A DNA stretch of 64,000 nt. Origin: Sordariomycetes sp. S80-01Y. Taxonomy: Eukaryota; Ascomycota; Sordariomycetes. The stretch spans positions 434,001-498,000 of the forward strand of contig JAXQJY010000024.1 in NCBI GenBank assembly GCA_037042185.1. Reading direction: 5' to 3'. The notes below the pieces were generated by a model. The model saw only the letters and a program-made list of their open reading frames with translations. It did not search any database and was not told the DNA's origin. Positions 23,570 to 36,088 of this stretch are shown piece after piece; positions within the stretch are counted from its first letter, which is position 1; every line of letters starts with the position of its first letter. The position numbers and the translations under genes were made by a program.

Positions 23570-24301
23570 TACTGTTAACACAATGAATCAACCTGCGACC
23601 ACTCCGATGAGGCGTACCACGGCACGACAGACACGACGATACGACTGACGGCATGCTCAGCTTACGAGAATCTGAACAGAGAAGGATTAGAGAGCTGGGG
23701 CTCCTCAGACAGGGCTATCGATGCGAGTCTCATATGGGTTTCCCAAGCGCTTAGGCTGTCGTGATCCTGGTCATGACGCAGATGCGCATGCCGTATAAAA
23801 GGCTCCTCATCCCCTCTTAACCCCGGGAACAGCTGTTTGAGCCACGATGGCACTTCAGACACTAGCAGATACTTTCCATAGTCAGCCTAGAAACCTCCCA
23901 ACGATTTCCCAGCGGCTTAAGGGAGATATATGAGATTGAAATCGCCTGCACCAAACTTGAGGGCCTATGCGAGCATCATATGATCTCGGGTTTCTATTCT
24001 TCAATAGAATAATTGATACATGATCCATTCGCATGATTTTCATGAGGTTCTGAAGCAGGGACCTGGTGCTACTGATGCTTTCCCTGTACTATCACGTGAC
24101 TGCGCGTTCCATTTGCCTCCGTCCCAGTTTTCGAACTGTCAGTGGCCCCTGCATGACGAAAGAAGTGGTCCCTAAATTTTCGAAGCTCTTCTTCTTGCGA
24201 ATCTTCCAGCTCCCATCATCTGTATTACAACCCTTTATACTCTTCAAACTCGCCATTTCCAACTCCCAATACCCTCTTCTAATTATTCACAACCCGCCAT
24301 A
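23570..24301. other. intergenic, tma16 3' flank and MAM33 promoter
   Basis: About 0.7 kb. It contains a TCACGTGA palindrome at 24092-24099 (listed separately). No gene is supported. Confidence 0.4.
24092..24099. promoter_or_regulatory. candidate E-box TCACGTGA upstream of the MAM33-like gene
   Basis: A perfect 8-bp palindrome with a CACGTG core, 203 bp upstream of the start codon. Cbf1- and other bHLH-type regulators bind this core. It is a motif match only. Confidence 0.3.
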
Positions 24302-25289
24302 ATGCTCTCCATCCGCACCATCGCGCGCTCCGCGCCTCGCGCCATGTCGCGCCTCACAACTACCACCCTGCGCCAACAACCCATCGCCCGCCCAAGCATG
24401 CTCAAGTCCATCCGTCCCGCCACTGCCTCCTTCTCTACTACCGTCGGCCGGTTGAACGCCGCCAAGCAGGGCGAGACGGACGAGGAGCTCTCCGCCAAGC
24501 TCGACAGCGAGATCCAGATTGAGGAGGAGATGAAGGAGCAGGAGCAGGAGCCCGCCAGTGTCAAGGACTTCTTGGCCAATACCCCCTTTGAGCTCATCGA
24601 CACTCCTGGACAAGAGGTCGTCAAGCTGCAGCGCAACTTCGGCGATGAGAAGTAAGTCGAAGCCGCAACTGTTCCCGCAAACCCGCAGAGGAGAGCATCT
24701 TGGTCAGGATGAGGTCATGCTAACAAGTTTCTACAGGATCACCGTCAGCTTCTCGATTGCCGACATCTCCAACTACGACCCTTATGCCAACGATCCCGCC
24801 ATGGAGGACGATGAGTCCTTTGACGAGGAAGCCCTCCAGAACGCCAACAAGCAATCCCACGTCCCCTCCAACGGTGGTGCCCGATCCGCCGAGGCCGAGG
24901 AGGACATGGAGGAGGACGAGTTCGACGATGCTGCCACGCCCATCTCTCTGACCATCACCATTGAGAAGCCTGGCAAGACTGCTGGTGTCATGACCATTGA
25001 TGCCACTGCCGCTAACGGCGGAATCGTCGTCGACAACATGCACTACTTTGACGACGCCAACGTGGCCAAGGTTGAGAGCCCGGAGGCTGCGCACAAGAGG
25101 GCCGAGGTCTACCCAGGCCCTCCCTTCGGCACTCTTGATGATGACCTGCAAGTCTTGGTTGAGAGGTATCTGGAGGAGCGTGGAATTAGCCAAACCTTGG
25201 CTGTGTTCGTGCCTGACTACGTTGATGTCAAGGAGCAGAAGGAGTACCTGCGGTGGTTGAGCAACGTCAAGGGCTTCGTCGATGCCTAG
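24302..25289 (+). CDS. Mitochondrial MAM33 / p32 (gC1qR) family acidic matrix protein
   Basis: Acidic trimeric matrix protein family linked to mitochondrial ribosome assembly and respiration. Exons 24302..24651 and 24737..25289 give 300 residues. Residues 1-45 (MLSIRTIARSAPRAMSRLTT and on to ASFSTTVGRL) form a basic presequence. The p32 fold follows, with TPFELIDTPGQEVVKLQRNF, ITVSFSIADI, SLTITIEKPGKTAGVMTIDA and a C-terminal helix ending EQKEYLRWLSNVKGFVDA. A strongly acidic loop lies at about residues 130-180, as expected for the family. The 85-nt intron splits codon 117 (AA|G). Confidence 0.93.
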
Positions 25290-26238
25290 ATGCAATTAGG
25301 GAGATGATCTCTTTTGTAATTTCGGGTTGCGATGACGAGATTCCGCTCTTGTACGATGGAGGAGAAAATGTAATAATCTGTGACAATAGAACTCTACACG
25401 ATCTGTATCAATATGGCTACTTGCGTACTAGTTCAAGACGAAAATGCCGTTCATGTCGCCTATCCTTGCGCGAAGGGTTACGACTTCGTATCAAGAGACC
25501 ACGCGAGGTACCTTGTTTAGATCGTTTTCATGTAGAAGGGATGTCTATTTCTGAAGCCAGTACCCAGCGATAAGAGTATATGCGGCTTGTTCGACAGGAA
25601 GTCAATGGAGACCTCTGACTGGACCACTTGGTTGCAACATCTGGGAGGGTTCCTGCACCGGCTGCCGCTTATGCGCCCGCTGATCGCGCAGCATTGCGAT
25701 ATCGCCTTGCAACCTGAGACAGATTGATGCGAGCATCCTTGGGCATGAGAGACTCGGAGCTGTGTCGGTAGGGTCATGGGACGAAGTTCATCAGCCGGGA
25801 TGAGCCACATTTCACGCCGTGGTCAGCGGATCACAGGTGGCTCACATTTATTTGCAATCTGTCGCAAAGCGAATCAGAGAAAGTGTATTGCGTGAAACCA
25901 GGTTCCTCGCCGCAACTCATCCAAAGGATCTCACACGTGAACCGTCGACCAATCGATAGACGCGCAGCATCTCCGATATAGCCCCTCCGATCCTCTTATC
26001 GCGAGGCCGCTTGCGCAGCCCCGCCAACGTCACCTTTTTCTTGTCCCCAAGACGAAACCTTGGACTGAGTCGCATCATCCCCATAATCTTCTCACTCCGC
26101 ATCAGACCCCATTCTTCACACATTTCTTCTCCATCGACATTGAGGATTTCGTGACCTCCTCATCCAGCCATTTTTTGACTCTGCTTTATCGCTTAGTTGA
26201 GCCGCAAGTCTACCTCGAACACCTGCAAGCTTGCCATC
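25290..26238. other. intergenic, no supported gene
   Basis: About 0.95 kb with the MAM33 3' flank and the Kes1 promoter. An imperfectly symmetrical spot at 25801-25844 has 8-bp inverted arms (TGAGCCAC / GTGGCTCA). Nothing coding is recognised. Confidence 0.4.
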
Positions 26239-27825
26239 ATGGCGTCATCGGCCGATCCAGCACCGCCGACCGTCGAGACGTCCACCGTCACCGACGAGCA
26301 GCAGAGCGATGGCTCCAAATTGCGAACCTTTCTCGGGATCCTGAAGAGGTAGGAAATATATTCTCACATCTCCAAAACCCAAACCTTTGAGCTTGTCGAT
26401 CGCTTTGCCCGCCCAGCTGTGTGTTGTGCAGCGGTGAAGCCAAGGCCCACCCCAGCGCGTCCCCAACCAACAATACCTGTAGGCACTGACAGATTTCCAG
26501 ATTCATCGGCGTTTCCGACCTCGCAGCCGTACGCTTCTCCCTGCCTTCTCAGCTCCTCGAACCGACCCCCAACCTCGAGTACTGGAACTACATCGACGCC
26601 CCCAACGCCTTCGTCGCGATCGGCACCTCGGACGAGCCGCTCGACCGCATGCTCGAGGTCGTGCGGTTCTGGCTTACGAAGGACTTGAAGTACGTCAAGG
26701 GCAAGCCCTGCAAGCCTTACAACTCCGTCTTGGGAGAATTCTTCAGGTGTAACTGGGAGACGGAGGATAATGCCCCGAGGATTGAGACGGCGAGCTTGGG
26801 AGAGGCCGGGAGCAAAGGCGGGTTGAGCTCGTTGAAGGCCAGCGCGAAGAGCGACAAGAACGCTTCGAGTGTTTCTCTGACTGTGCCGGAGCATGGGGCG
26901 ACGACGCCCAACTCGCAGACAGTGCGGATCTCCTACTTGACGGAGCAGACGAGTCACCATCCGCCGGTGTCTGCTTTCCACATTTCGTGTCCGGAGAAGG
27001 GCGTCAGTGCTCGTGGGTTCGACCAGATCACTGCCAAGTTCACTGGCACGAGCGTCAGGGTGTCCCCTGGCGAGCACAACATGGGCATCTTCGTCACGAT
27101 TGACAAGAGAGGTGGCGAGGAGTACCAGCTTACGCACCCGCCAGCCCACCTCGGTGGTCTGCTGCGTGGAAGTTTGAGCGTTTCGGTCAGCGAGATGGCC
27201 TACATTACCTGCCCGCAGACCAAGATTAAGGTCATCCTGCATTACGTGGACCAGGGCTGGCTAGGACGTTCGACAAACAACATCGACGGTGTCATCTTCA
27301 AGTACGACCCGGAGAACGACAACAAGCTCCGCGTGCAGGATGTTCCCGAAGAGGACGTCCTCGCCCGTCTCAGTGGCCCTTGGAGAGAGAAGGTCATGTT
27401 CTCTCTCGGCCCCAAGCCCTTTGTAAGTCATTGCCATACCTCCGCCATTCCCTGCTAACACCACCCAGAACAAGGTCCCTGCCGAGGATCAGCACACCAT
27501 CATCGACATGGGACCCCTCCACGTCGCACCTAAAATCCTTCCGCCCGACGAGAAGCAAGCGCCCAACGAATCCCTCCACTTCTGGGCTGGCGTCACCAAC
27601 GCCATCAAGTCCAAGCAGTTCTCCCAGGCCACCAATATCAAGCTCGAGCTCGAGGAGGCGCAGCGTGAGAAGGCCAGAGAGCGCGAGAAGGAAGGAACCA
27701 CATTCCAGCCCTTGTTCTTTGAGCATGTCACCGGCAACGGTGGCAAGCCTGACTTGACGCCCAAGGGACAGGAAGTGCTGAGTCGAGCGCAGAAGGGGGA
27801 GTGGGACCTCGAGGGTATTATTTGA
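26239..27825 (+). CDS. Oxysterol-binding protein, short Osh4/Kes1 type
   Basis: Cytosolic sterol/PI4P exchange protein acting at Golgi and other membranes. Exons 26239..26348, 26501..27422, 27469..27825 give 462 residues: the lipid-binding ORD only, with no PH or ankyrin domain, like yeast Kes1. The family signature EQTSHHPPVSAF lies at residues 185-196; LGEFFRCNW and GWLGRSTNNIDGVIFKYDP are further conserved blocks. There is a lysine/glutamate-rich helix near the C-terminus (ELEEAQREKAREREKEGTTF). An ~40-residue loop (GEAGSKGGLSSLKASAKSDK onward) is inserted ahead of the signature. The first intron is long for this window (152 nt). Confidence 0.94.
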
Positions 27826-30800
27826 GCATGCATATCAAGTTAGAAGAGACCGTTTCAAGGCATTTGTTGTTTGCGTGAGCTCCTTTTGGAGGCGAGCCCG
27901 GGGATGCGTACATGATCAGAGTTGGACACACTTAGACAGACTGAGGGGAATGGGAGAGGGGAAGTTGCTTGCTTGGTATTGCTTCCCCCCATCGGGTACT
28001 ATTGCTTTGCGTATAACTTGGGCGGCAGATCTTCGCCAGCGGCGTTGAGGAGTTGGGCAGGGGGAAACTTTTGCATGGCAGGAGGTGGTGGCTTGGTAGG
28101 CGGACTTATATATCCAGATACGACATTGGTCCTGTTGTTTTCGCTTGGATTTGGACCTTTCAGGAACAAGAGCAAATATGAACTCGCATCAGTCTACTTC
28201 AAGAACGTTGCTTGTGCACTTGATAAACCAGTGTCAGCGGATAATTTCCAAATGAGATATAAGTCAGCCCCTTTTTAAAGGGGGCTTGGGTAGAAGAGAG
28301 GCCCAGAAGAACCGAATGCTCACTTGAGTCAACTACCCTAGACTAGATACTCAATGAAGCGGCTGCGTTTTGCAAAATCCCCTTCTTGAGTCACTGACCC
28401 AGGGTGCCGTTTACCTTTCGACCGAAGACTGTCTTCCTGTTTGTTGGAGACCCCTTCATATGTCTGGCCCGCAGTGCTATGCGGGCTATGGAGTTCCTTG
28501 GTGTTCAGCATCTTCATAGGGTCGGTTCGTTTCTAGAAAAGGGTCTGGCTCACTCGAGAAAGTGGCTCTAAAGGGTCTGGACAGAAACCACCGGGCACTC
28601 CTGTTTCCAGCCTGGCTCCAGCGTCTGACTTCGGTGACCCTCTTCGATCGGAGACTTGCTTGAGCGTATACACATATACTAGCCAGCGATAACTACACTC
28701 GATGTTTAAGAGAATACTCTATACCTCCGTCATCTCATACCAATGAATGGACGTTTGGGAACGTAGAAAAGGGGCGGGGACACTGGGGATGACAAGGCCT
28801 ATCTGGGAATACCCTACGTGAAGCTCGCAGGTAACTGACGTTTCGGTGACGCAGCGATCTGAGGCCAATGAGTTCAACTCCTAACTGTGGAAAATGGTAC
28901 CCAGGTGCTCATAACCGCAGAAGAGCCCTCAATAGAGCGAAACACCACGCCTAGACAGCGTCAGCCTCGTTCACCAACGCAGAATGGGAAGACTACAGAG
29001 CATGTACAAGATGCCCGCAAACACAAACAAAGGAATATCACAGATGACGGGTCTATGTCCCCTCGGGAGAAAGCTCCGTCAGCCCATGCGCCCTTCGCGA
29101 TCGACGCGAGGACCTTTTGGTGGCGATTCCCGAAACCAACACGTAGTCACATGAGCACACGTCAACCCACCATCATCGCCCTTTGGCAACCTGTCCCCCC
29201 GACGGCCCAACTACTTCCCCCGCGGCCGACTCACACCTTGGATCTGGTACGCGTATCTATCAAGAGGGAAAGACGGCTCGTCAGGAGGCGAATTCACAGC
29301 CACCGCCGTCCTCATGTCTTCTGCTGGGCATGAGCCTCTCAAGAGGGGCGAAAATCAGATTTGGGTGTGTGTATGCCAGGTCGGCCGCCCGTTTGGATTG
29401 ATCAGCAACGGCGACCCGGTATTCTTGCGAAGATGGAAATGAAAAAAAAATCCATGGTCGACTGGCGCAGCAGCAGGTGGCTGACGCGAGAGGGTTTGCC
29501 ACCTCTGCCGCGGGTGAAAGTTTGTGTTGCGATGCTACGGATATCCGCCTGCCGGAGGTTCGGAGGGTGCGCGCTGCAACCCAAACTCGAAGGCATTGAT
29601 CAACTAGCGCCAATGGAACTGGTTGATGTCCTTCCTTCCCTCTGAGGAGAAACCGAGAAATAGAGTTTTCCCACATTTGCAAAGCGACGATGCGGGAATA
29701 GAGAGGAACTTTGACATCATAATATCCAGCGTGTGGCATCATTCCGCATCTCCATGTTGACTTTCCCATGTTGGCTGTCGGACCAATCGCGTCGCGCCCT
29801 GCCTCCACTCCGGAGCTCGTGGCTGATGCCTCGTAGGGCCAGCCACATTCCCCGCGATCGGCTGGTTGTTAGTGCATCGCTGTGAACAATTCCCACTGCA
29901 CCTTCGCACAGTCCTGCGCCCAGAGAGCGTCGCACGCTGGTCTGAGGTGCTGGGGGGTTAATGTCAGTAGGCATCTGCACCATGCCGCCCGACGACCATC
30001 GGGCACATGGCAGCGGGTTGTCTGTTGTCTGCCGCGGACCAAACACTCCGTCGTGGGAGAGGTGGCATTTCTGTGCAATCGCGATGCTGACCCTGCTCAA
30101 TCCCGAAAGCCAAATTCACGGTCAATAGTTTCTTGGGCACGCCGTGTTAGCTTCGATGCGGTTTAGCTGCGTTCCTTTCAAGCTTGCTCAATGAATTCCC
30201 TCCCTCCGAGGAGAAGGACAATCCCAGCTGAATTTTTTTGCTTTGGACGTGGTCGGGCTTGCGTTGAGCGTACGGCGATCTAGGGGGCATGGGAGGGAGG
30301 GACCTCGGGGACAGAGGATCGAAAGCGAATGCGATGCTCAGAGGCTGATCCCAGGCGCTCGGATCGCCCCGACCGCGTCCCTGGAGATCGGGTCAGGTTA
30401 CACCTCGGAGCAGAACTGAGCTACCTTCCACACCGAAGCTGAGCGCCTGTAGTCAGTCACATTGAACGGAGGATGGGTTGCAGGCCGCGTTTCGATCATC
30501 AAGGGCCTCGCTTATATTGTTGTGAGACGCACCCATCGAGCCTCGAGGCAAAACAGGCCCTTCTCGAACCGTCGCAGGGTGGGGATCAGTGCCCTGTCTC
30601 ACCTCGATTCCGCCGCCCCGCTCCCGCTCTCGCGCCCTCGCTCTCAGACTCAGGGCCCTGACATTGGCTGGTGGCCGCTGGCGATCCGATTCCGCCAGCA
30701 GCGGACGGCGACCCAAGATCACGGTTGCGAGGTAATCAGTTAATACCCCTGTCGACGTAATTTCGACGAGATAGCTGAAGCCATAGCATTGATCTGCCTG

Positions 30801-32226
30801 AAGACGATACTTGTCCCGGATCGCAAGACCCTGTGCATCGAGCACGACAGTGAAACGCTCGAGCAGGATTCTGGGGATGCGCTGCCGCTTCGGCAGCATA
30901 TCAGAGGCCGTGGACGCCAGCCCGTGCCAATGGAGTGCTGCAGCAGAGGAGCGGGCGCGTGCAGCACGGCAAACCGTTAGTATGACAAGTCACAACTGTT
31001 GACTGCAACCTGGCGCTTCACTGCCTGACCGGTGACAGGCAGGATCTCAGTTCCCTGTGCTAGAGGAAGGCAATCTGCCGGAGTTAGTGGTGGCGGGTAA
31101 ACGCGACATCGCGACTAGGCAAAGGTAAAGTAATTCCCGAGGAGGAGGAGGGTCAATTCTCTCTCGGATGCTGAGACTTCCTTAACTAGACGTGCTCGGG
31201 AGCTTGGAGGTTAATTCGCCAGGCGTACCCCCGAAAACGGTCGCGATCCAGTGTCGCAAGAGGAGGGTCGTTGGAGGCCAAGGTTCAGCATTCCGAGAGT
31301 CGATAGCCCACCGCCTCCACCGCAGGGAGGGACGCTGTCATGTCCAGCAGCGTGAGGTGCTCGTAGGTAGGGAACAGACTGGCGAGAGAAGCCGAGAAAA
31401 GTCCCCTCGCTGCATTGTTCGCGAACTTGATTCCACCTGTGAGAACGAAGCGCCAGGGAGCCAGAGGAAGCTTGCGTCCACACAAGACGGTTGCCATTCC
31501 CGTGGCTCCAACTGTATGGCAGCCCACTGCCACTGCCACTGCCACTGTGCGCACCAATGAGCCAGCGCCACTAACACCGTGCCCAGCGTGCCTTAACAGC
31601 CACCGCTGGCGGCGCTGTACGCAGTAGAGGCCCTGCAGCACCTGAGGTGGGCTCCCCTCGGGTGGCCAGTAATCGGGATCGATCGGTGACTCTGGCAGCT
31701 GTTTTACGGATACACGCTGCACGATCGTTGGAGACCAGATCGAGGCTGGCATGGAATTCTTCTTGCAGCCCTCGCAGGGGTCGTAGCTTCCAGGGTTCCC
31801 GTGCTCCCAGGCTCCTCTTTTCTTTTGGATGCAGCGCCTTAAAGGTACTGCTCCCTGGTGTGCCGGCCCCCCCTCCTCTTGTTATCTTGACCACCGTACA
31901 TCTTGGTACTGAGAATAGCTTCAGCTCAGAGGAACTTGCCTCCTGCAATCCAGTTGAGCTACGTCAATTCACAAACGCTACAAACCAATTACCACGAGCA
32001 CCACTGCGATAGTTTCGACGGCATTGATTCAGCTCGCCGCCGTTTATTGTCATCCAACGTCCACGATTGCCCCTCGAGCACGCTCCCACTCCCATCGCAA
32101 CAAGCTTCATTCCGCCTGAACACTCGGATACCAGCGGCGCCATCGATTGCACTGGCAGCCTACACCGAGAGGTACAATATATCCAGATCAACGTTGAGAT
32201 CAGTCTGCCCAGAGCAGCCTTCCATC
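27826..32226. other. 4.4 kb stretch without a convincing gene
   Basis: It lies between the Kes1-type gene and the 32.2-kb gene, both plus-strand. ORFs up to 155 codons occur on both strands (28887-29333 plus, 30453-30899 minus, 31285-31752 minus) with no domain or splice logic. TGAGTCA motifs occur at 28325-28331 and 28387-28393, and a CACTGC microsatellite at 31525-31547. The last few hundred bases are probably the promoter and leader of the next gene. Confidence 0.4.
31525..31547. repeat. CACTGC hexamer microsatellite
   Basis: Almost four perfect CACTGC units in the gene-poor stretch. Confidence 0.8.
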
Positions 32227-33304
32227 ATGGCTCCCAGCAACAAGCGACAGTCCATCGACCCGAGGGCGCCTGCCAACCCGGACGCCGTCGTTAAGGTTCG
32301 TCTTGTCGTCTAGCTGCACTTCGCCGTCCACTGCTAACTGCCAACAGAAGACGGAGCGCTCCCACGAAGAGAACCAGGAACGTGCATACATCGCCGCCTC
32401 CCGGCGTCAGGACCGCTCCATCGAGGCCCGTGTCCAGTCTGCCCGCATGGCTTCCGAGATCCACAAGAAGCGCACCGGCAAAGCCTTCCGCATTACCGAG
32501 GACATCGTTCGCAAGGAGGAGATGTATGAGGAGGAGGAAGACGACATGCCTCGCAGCTTCCGCATGCTGAGCACCCACATGCAGACCGACTCCCCCGAGT
32601 TCAATGCCAGGATCGAGGCCTGGATGACCAACAGGATGGCCATGAGCCAGTACCTGCAGCAGGCCAACGACGAGTGGAACGACAACCATATCAACCGGCT
32701 ATTTGCGCAGAGCTTCCCCCATGCCGGTCAGCAGGCGGCACAGATGACGGCGCAGATGAACATTGGAGGGCCTCAGGCTGGATACCAGTCGCACAACCAG
32801 ATGCCACAGTCCCCGGCGTCCCATGTCGCCTCGCCGCTATCGCCAAACTTCCCCCAGCAGCACGCAGACCGGAATGGCAGCATCTCTGCTGTTTCCAACA
32901 CCAACCCCCTCTCGCCCGGCTCTCTCGCCCATGACTCCTCCGCACCGACCACTCCCGGCCCTCGCTTCCAGCCTGTCGCCCCTCAGCAACAAGGCGAGCA
33001 GCAGTCAGCCTTCACCTCTGAGCTGCCGGCTGAGATGAAGCTAATGATGGGCTTGCCGGACATGAGCACACCACAGCAGAATAACGTCTACAGCCAGAAC
33101 TGGTCCAACATGGACGGTGACTTTTACGACAACATGGCCACTGGTGACCACGACGCCATGAACAAGTTCAACGTCGATGCGAACACCAACATGTTCGATG
33201 AGAACAACATGGACCCCATGTGGAACACCGCACCTGTTGCACCCGGCGACGAGCCACAGTGGGACAGCTTCCTCAATGGCGAGATGTGGTCTAGCCAGGA
33301 TTAA
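32227..33304 (+). CDS. Conserved filamentous-fungal protein of unknown function (ERSHEENQERAYIAASRR motif)
   Basis: Exons 32227..32295 and 32348..33304 give 341 residues. The N-terminal third is highly charged and helical: ERSHEENQERAYIAASRRQD, then RSIEARVQSARMASEIHKKR and an acidic EEEEDD patch. I recall this motif from many Pezizomycotina proteins, some annotated loosely as bZIP-like regulators. There is no leucine zipper or canonical basic region here, so a DNA-binding role is not supported. The C-terminal two thirds are disordered and rich in Gln, Asn, Met, Pro and Ser, ending in an acidic, Trp-containing segment (DEPQWDSFLNGEMWSSQD) that resembles an activation domain. The 52-nt intron has a TGCTAAC branch point. 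Confidence 0.8.
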
Positions 33305-34462
33305 ATTCCCCACCGCGTTTGTCGCCCTCGGAGTTCATTTGAGATTTCCTACGGGCTTACACTCCGTTCTTCACCACTCTACACGAATTGATTTTACGAG
33401 TTTACGACACACGTCCTGTTACTACCACCACAGGCGGTTGGACATTTTATTTTACTTTGCGCTACCAACCATACACGGCGCGAAACGGCGCTTCATCGGC
33501 CCAGGCCACCCGAGCTTGCTTTCAGGCATGCACATGTAATGTCTTATACTTATTAGAGTACTCACGTCTGTTTATGAAAATAATATCGCATTGGGTCGGC
33601 GTGTTGGACATACAAATGGCCGCGGTCTATCAGGATCAAGGGAAAGGGCACTGGTTGGAAACATGGCTTTTCAAGGTGCAAAGGCGTTTCTGGGGGTTGA
33701 GCCTCAATCTGAGTTTGCTTTTTGAGTTTTGATTTGAGTTTTGAAGGTTGCCGCGCGAGCTCTGGCTGTGGAACGTCGGCCGGAGCAGGTCCAGTATTTT
33801 GAGGACCGGAAACGCGCGAGGAGCATGTACGCCTTCGGGCTTTTCACGCGTGCAATGTCACGTATTTTTGTTCAAGCTGGCAGTATCTATACCATTACTT
33901 GGCGACAGTTTTGTTAGGAGCACAGATGGGCGATGCTGTGGATGTGGTCCTCGGGATGTAAAGCAGGACTTTGGGGCACAACACCTGGGAGAATGGTTGT
34001 GATTTCGACAGGAAAATATGAACAATCCCCCAACTGTACTGCGCAAGTGTGATGTTTGCTCTGTGAGACCTCTCGATAAGTGCTTCACTTTCAAAGGGCG
34101 TGAAAAGGCTGAGGTCAAGCCTTAACAGCAACCACCACCAGGGCGTGCCTCGCAACTCACCCTCAATCGATGGGAGAAGACTTTGGCACCGCAAGGGGCA
34201 GGAGCATTCAGCCATGTTCACAGGCACATTTACGAGAGACAAAGACACCTTGTTTGCTTTCGTTTTTCTGCTTCTTGCATCCTCTCCGCCTCCACGTTCG
34301 TTCGCTACAATATTGTACACGACATCCATACATCACACCATCCACTCGTTTGGAAATTTGCAGCCTTCTTTCTTCTTCTTTTCGAACGATAGTGCCCGAT
34401 TCACTATCAACATCTCTTTCCTTTCAGCATTCGCCTCCTCGAAGAAAAACCAACCCTCAGCC
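33305..34462. other. intergenic, no supported gene
   Basis: About 1.15 kb. It becomes pyrimidine-rich from 34230 to 34400, just before the next hypothetical locus, which fits a fungal promoter/leader. Confidence 0.4.
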
Positions 34463-36088
34463 ATGCCTTCCACCAACCTCCCAGGCCAACTATCTCCTCC
34501 CTCGAGCCGCTCCGCAAGCTTGCAACCGCCGTCGTCCCCGGACTCGACCTCCTCTGCTGCCTTACCTACACCCACAACTTCATGGCACGTCGATTATTGT
34601 CTCAGGTATGGGAGCTTGTTCTATGCTGAGCCCGAGCACGACCCTTTAAGACCGGCCCCTGAACCGCTTGCGGGAACCTAGGGGACTGCTCCTGACAGCG
34701 TCTCAACGAGCCCTGGGGTTCCGAGTCTCAACACTGTGGGCTGGGTCCGTCACGCGGTGAGAAGAGAGGATCAGCAGCAGCATGAAGTTGAGCACGTGGT
34801 TGCGCATCTGGGCGCCGAGGCGGCCATGCGGCACGAAAGCGTGAACAGGATCGCGTCTGAGTCTTCTGAGATGCCAAGCTGGACTCGCCACTTCCAGAGA
34901 CTGCGTTCATTGTTAGCCAGACTCGGCTGGGATGTACGGGATGTTCACAATGTCAAGATCATCATGAACCAGCTCTTGGACGGGCACATGATTGGGCCTA
35001 ATCGGGCCCCTGGGAGCAGATTTGTTTCGTGGCTGCCCTGGCATCGTGCTTTGGCTTTGCGACGAGAAAGTGTCAGGGTTGACGGGGGTGAAATCGATCG
35101 TGGAATCGAACTTGAAGTCGACTGGCGGATTCTGGCTGATGTTACAGCTAGACAAGCCTTACGTCTAAGCAACAGCATAGCGGCGATTTCTAACGAACAA
35201 CGTCGGCAAGTGCAACAGCACGGTCTGATGCCATTCATGCGGCCAAGCCTCAGACATGCGCTGGTAGGCGACTACGGCTCTCAGGTCGCCTGTACGATAG
35301 CCAGACTCCGTCAGCTAGGAGATGTTGGCGTATCAGATTGGCCATAGTACAGCAACTTCAGCTCTCTGTCGACCTTTGGCCTCGACCCTGAACTTCGTGG
35401 GATAGCCCCGGCCCCGATTCTTGATTCGGCAGAAGAGACACGCGGAGGTTATCCCCTCCCGTGGACCGCACTTCTGCCCGCGCCGATTCCAACCACCAGA
35501 CCCATATCGGACGCCCTTTCTCACAGCACGCGGGGGTCGACCACAGCCGTGGATACCGCCCACAGGGCCCCAGAGCTGAGCGACCCTAGCCGTTACACAC
35601 ACTCTGATACGAGTGAGCAAAGACCAAGCTTTCGTGGAAACGCACTGGGGCATGGGGCAAAGCGGCTGGTAACAACATGCGGAGGGCGTTCCAGTGCTAA
35701 GCATGTGTACCTGCTCGAGCCCTGGAACAGACTCAACAAAACCAACGGCGGAGCGATAGCCGTGCCCCGGGAAGCAGCGTACGCCTTCATCCAACCCGAG
35801 ACGCAACTCGCATGGCGGCGGAGCGGAGAGGCGGTCATTGAGGATGGACGAGAGTTCCTTGTGTCGGCGGTTGACGATGACGGGATTGCAAGTATTGATA
35901 GCTCCGAGCTTTCCACCCTGGGTGATGAGAGAGCAGAGTCACGATCTCGCGGACCCGACTGTCTTGCGGACATGGTTACGAGGCGAATGCAAACTAGATT
36001 TATGAGGCGACGGTTCAGCGCGGTCCAGGCCCGCGTCAGTCAGGCAATCGACGTTGCGCGCTTGCAAAGATCGAGTCCATCCTTGTGA
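34463..36088 (+). pseudogene. hypothetical gene with one frame open for ~540 codons apart from two TAG codons
   Basis: From the ATG at 34463 (MPSTNLPGQLSPPSSRSASL) to TGA at 36086, a single frame is open except for TAG at 34679-34681 and TAG at 35345-35347. The first part is a Pro/Ser-rich disordered N-terminus. The middle is helical and charged (HFQRLRSLLARLGWDVRDVH; DWRILADVTARQALRLSNSI). The last part includes VYLLEPWNRLNKTNGGAIAV and a basic C-terminus. No family is recognised. A GTATGG...ACAG intron at 34606-34698 (93 nt, frame-neutral) would remove the first TAG. I found no canonical frame-neutral intron over the second. So it is either a decaying gene, two adjacent reading units, or a gene with splicing I cannot see. 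Confidence 0.4.

Noticed and set aside
30453-30899. 148-codon minus-strand ORF
   Set aside because: It is ATG-started but has no recognisable motif or splice partner; too weak to call.
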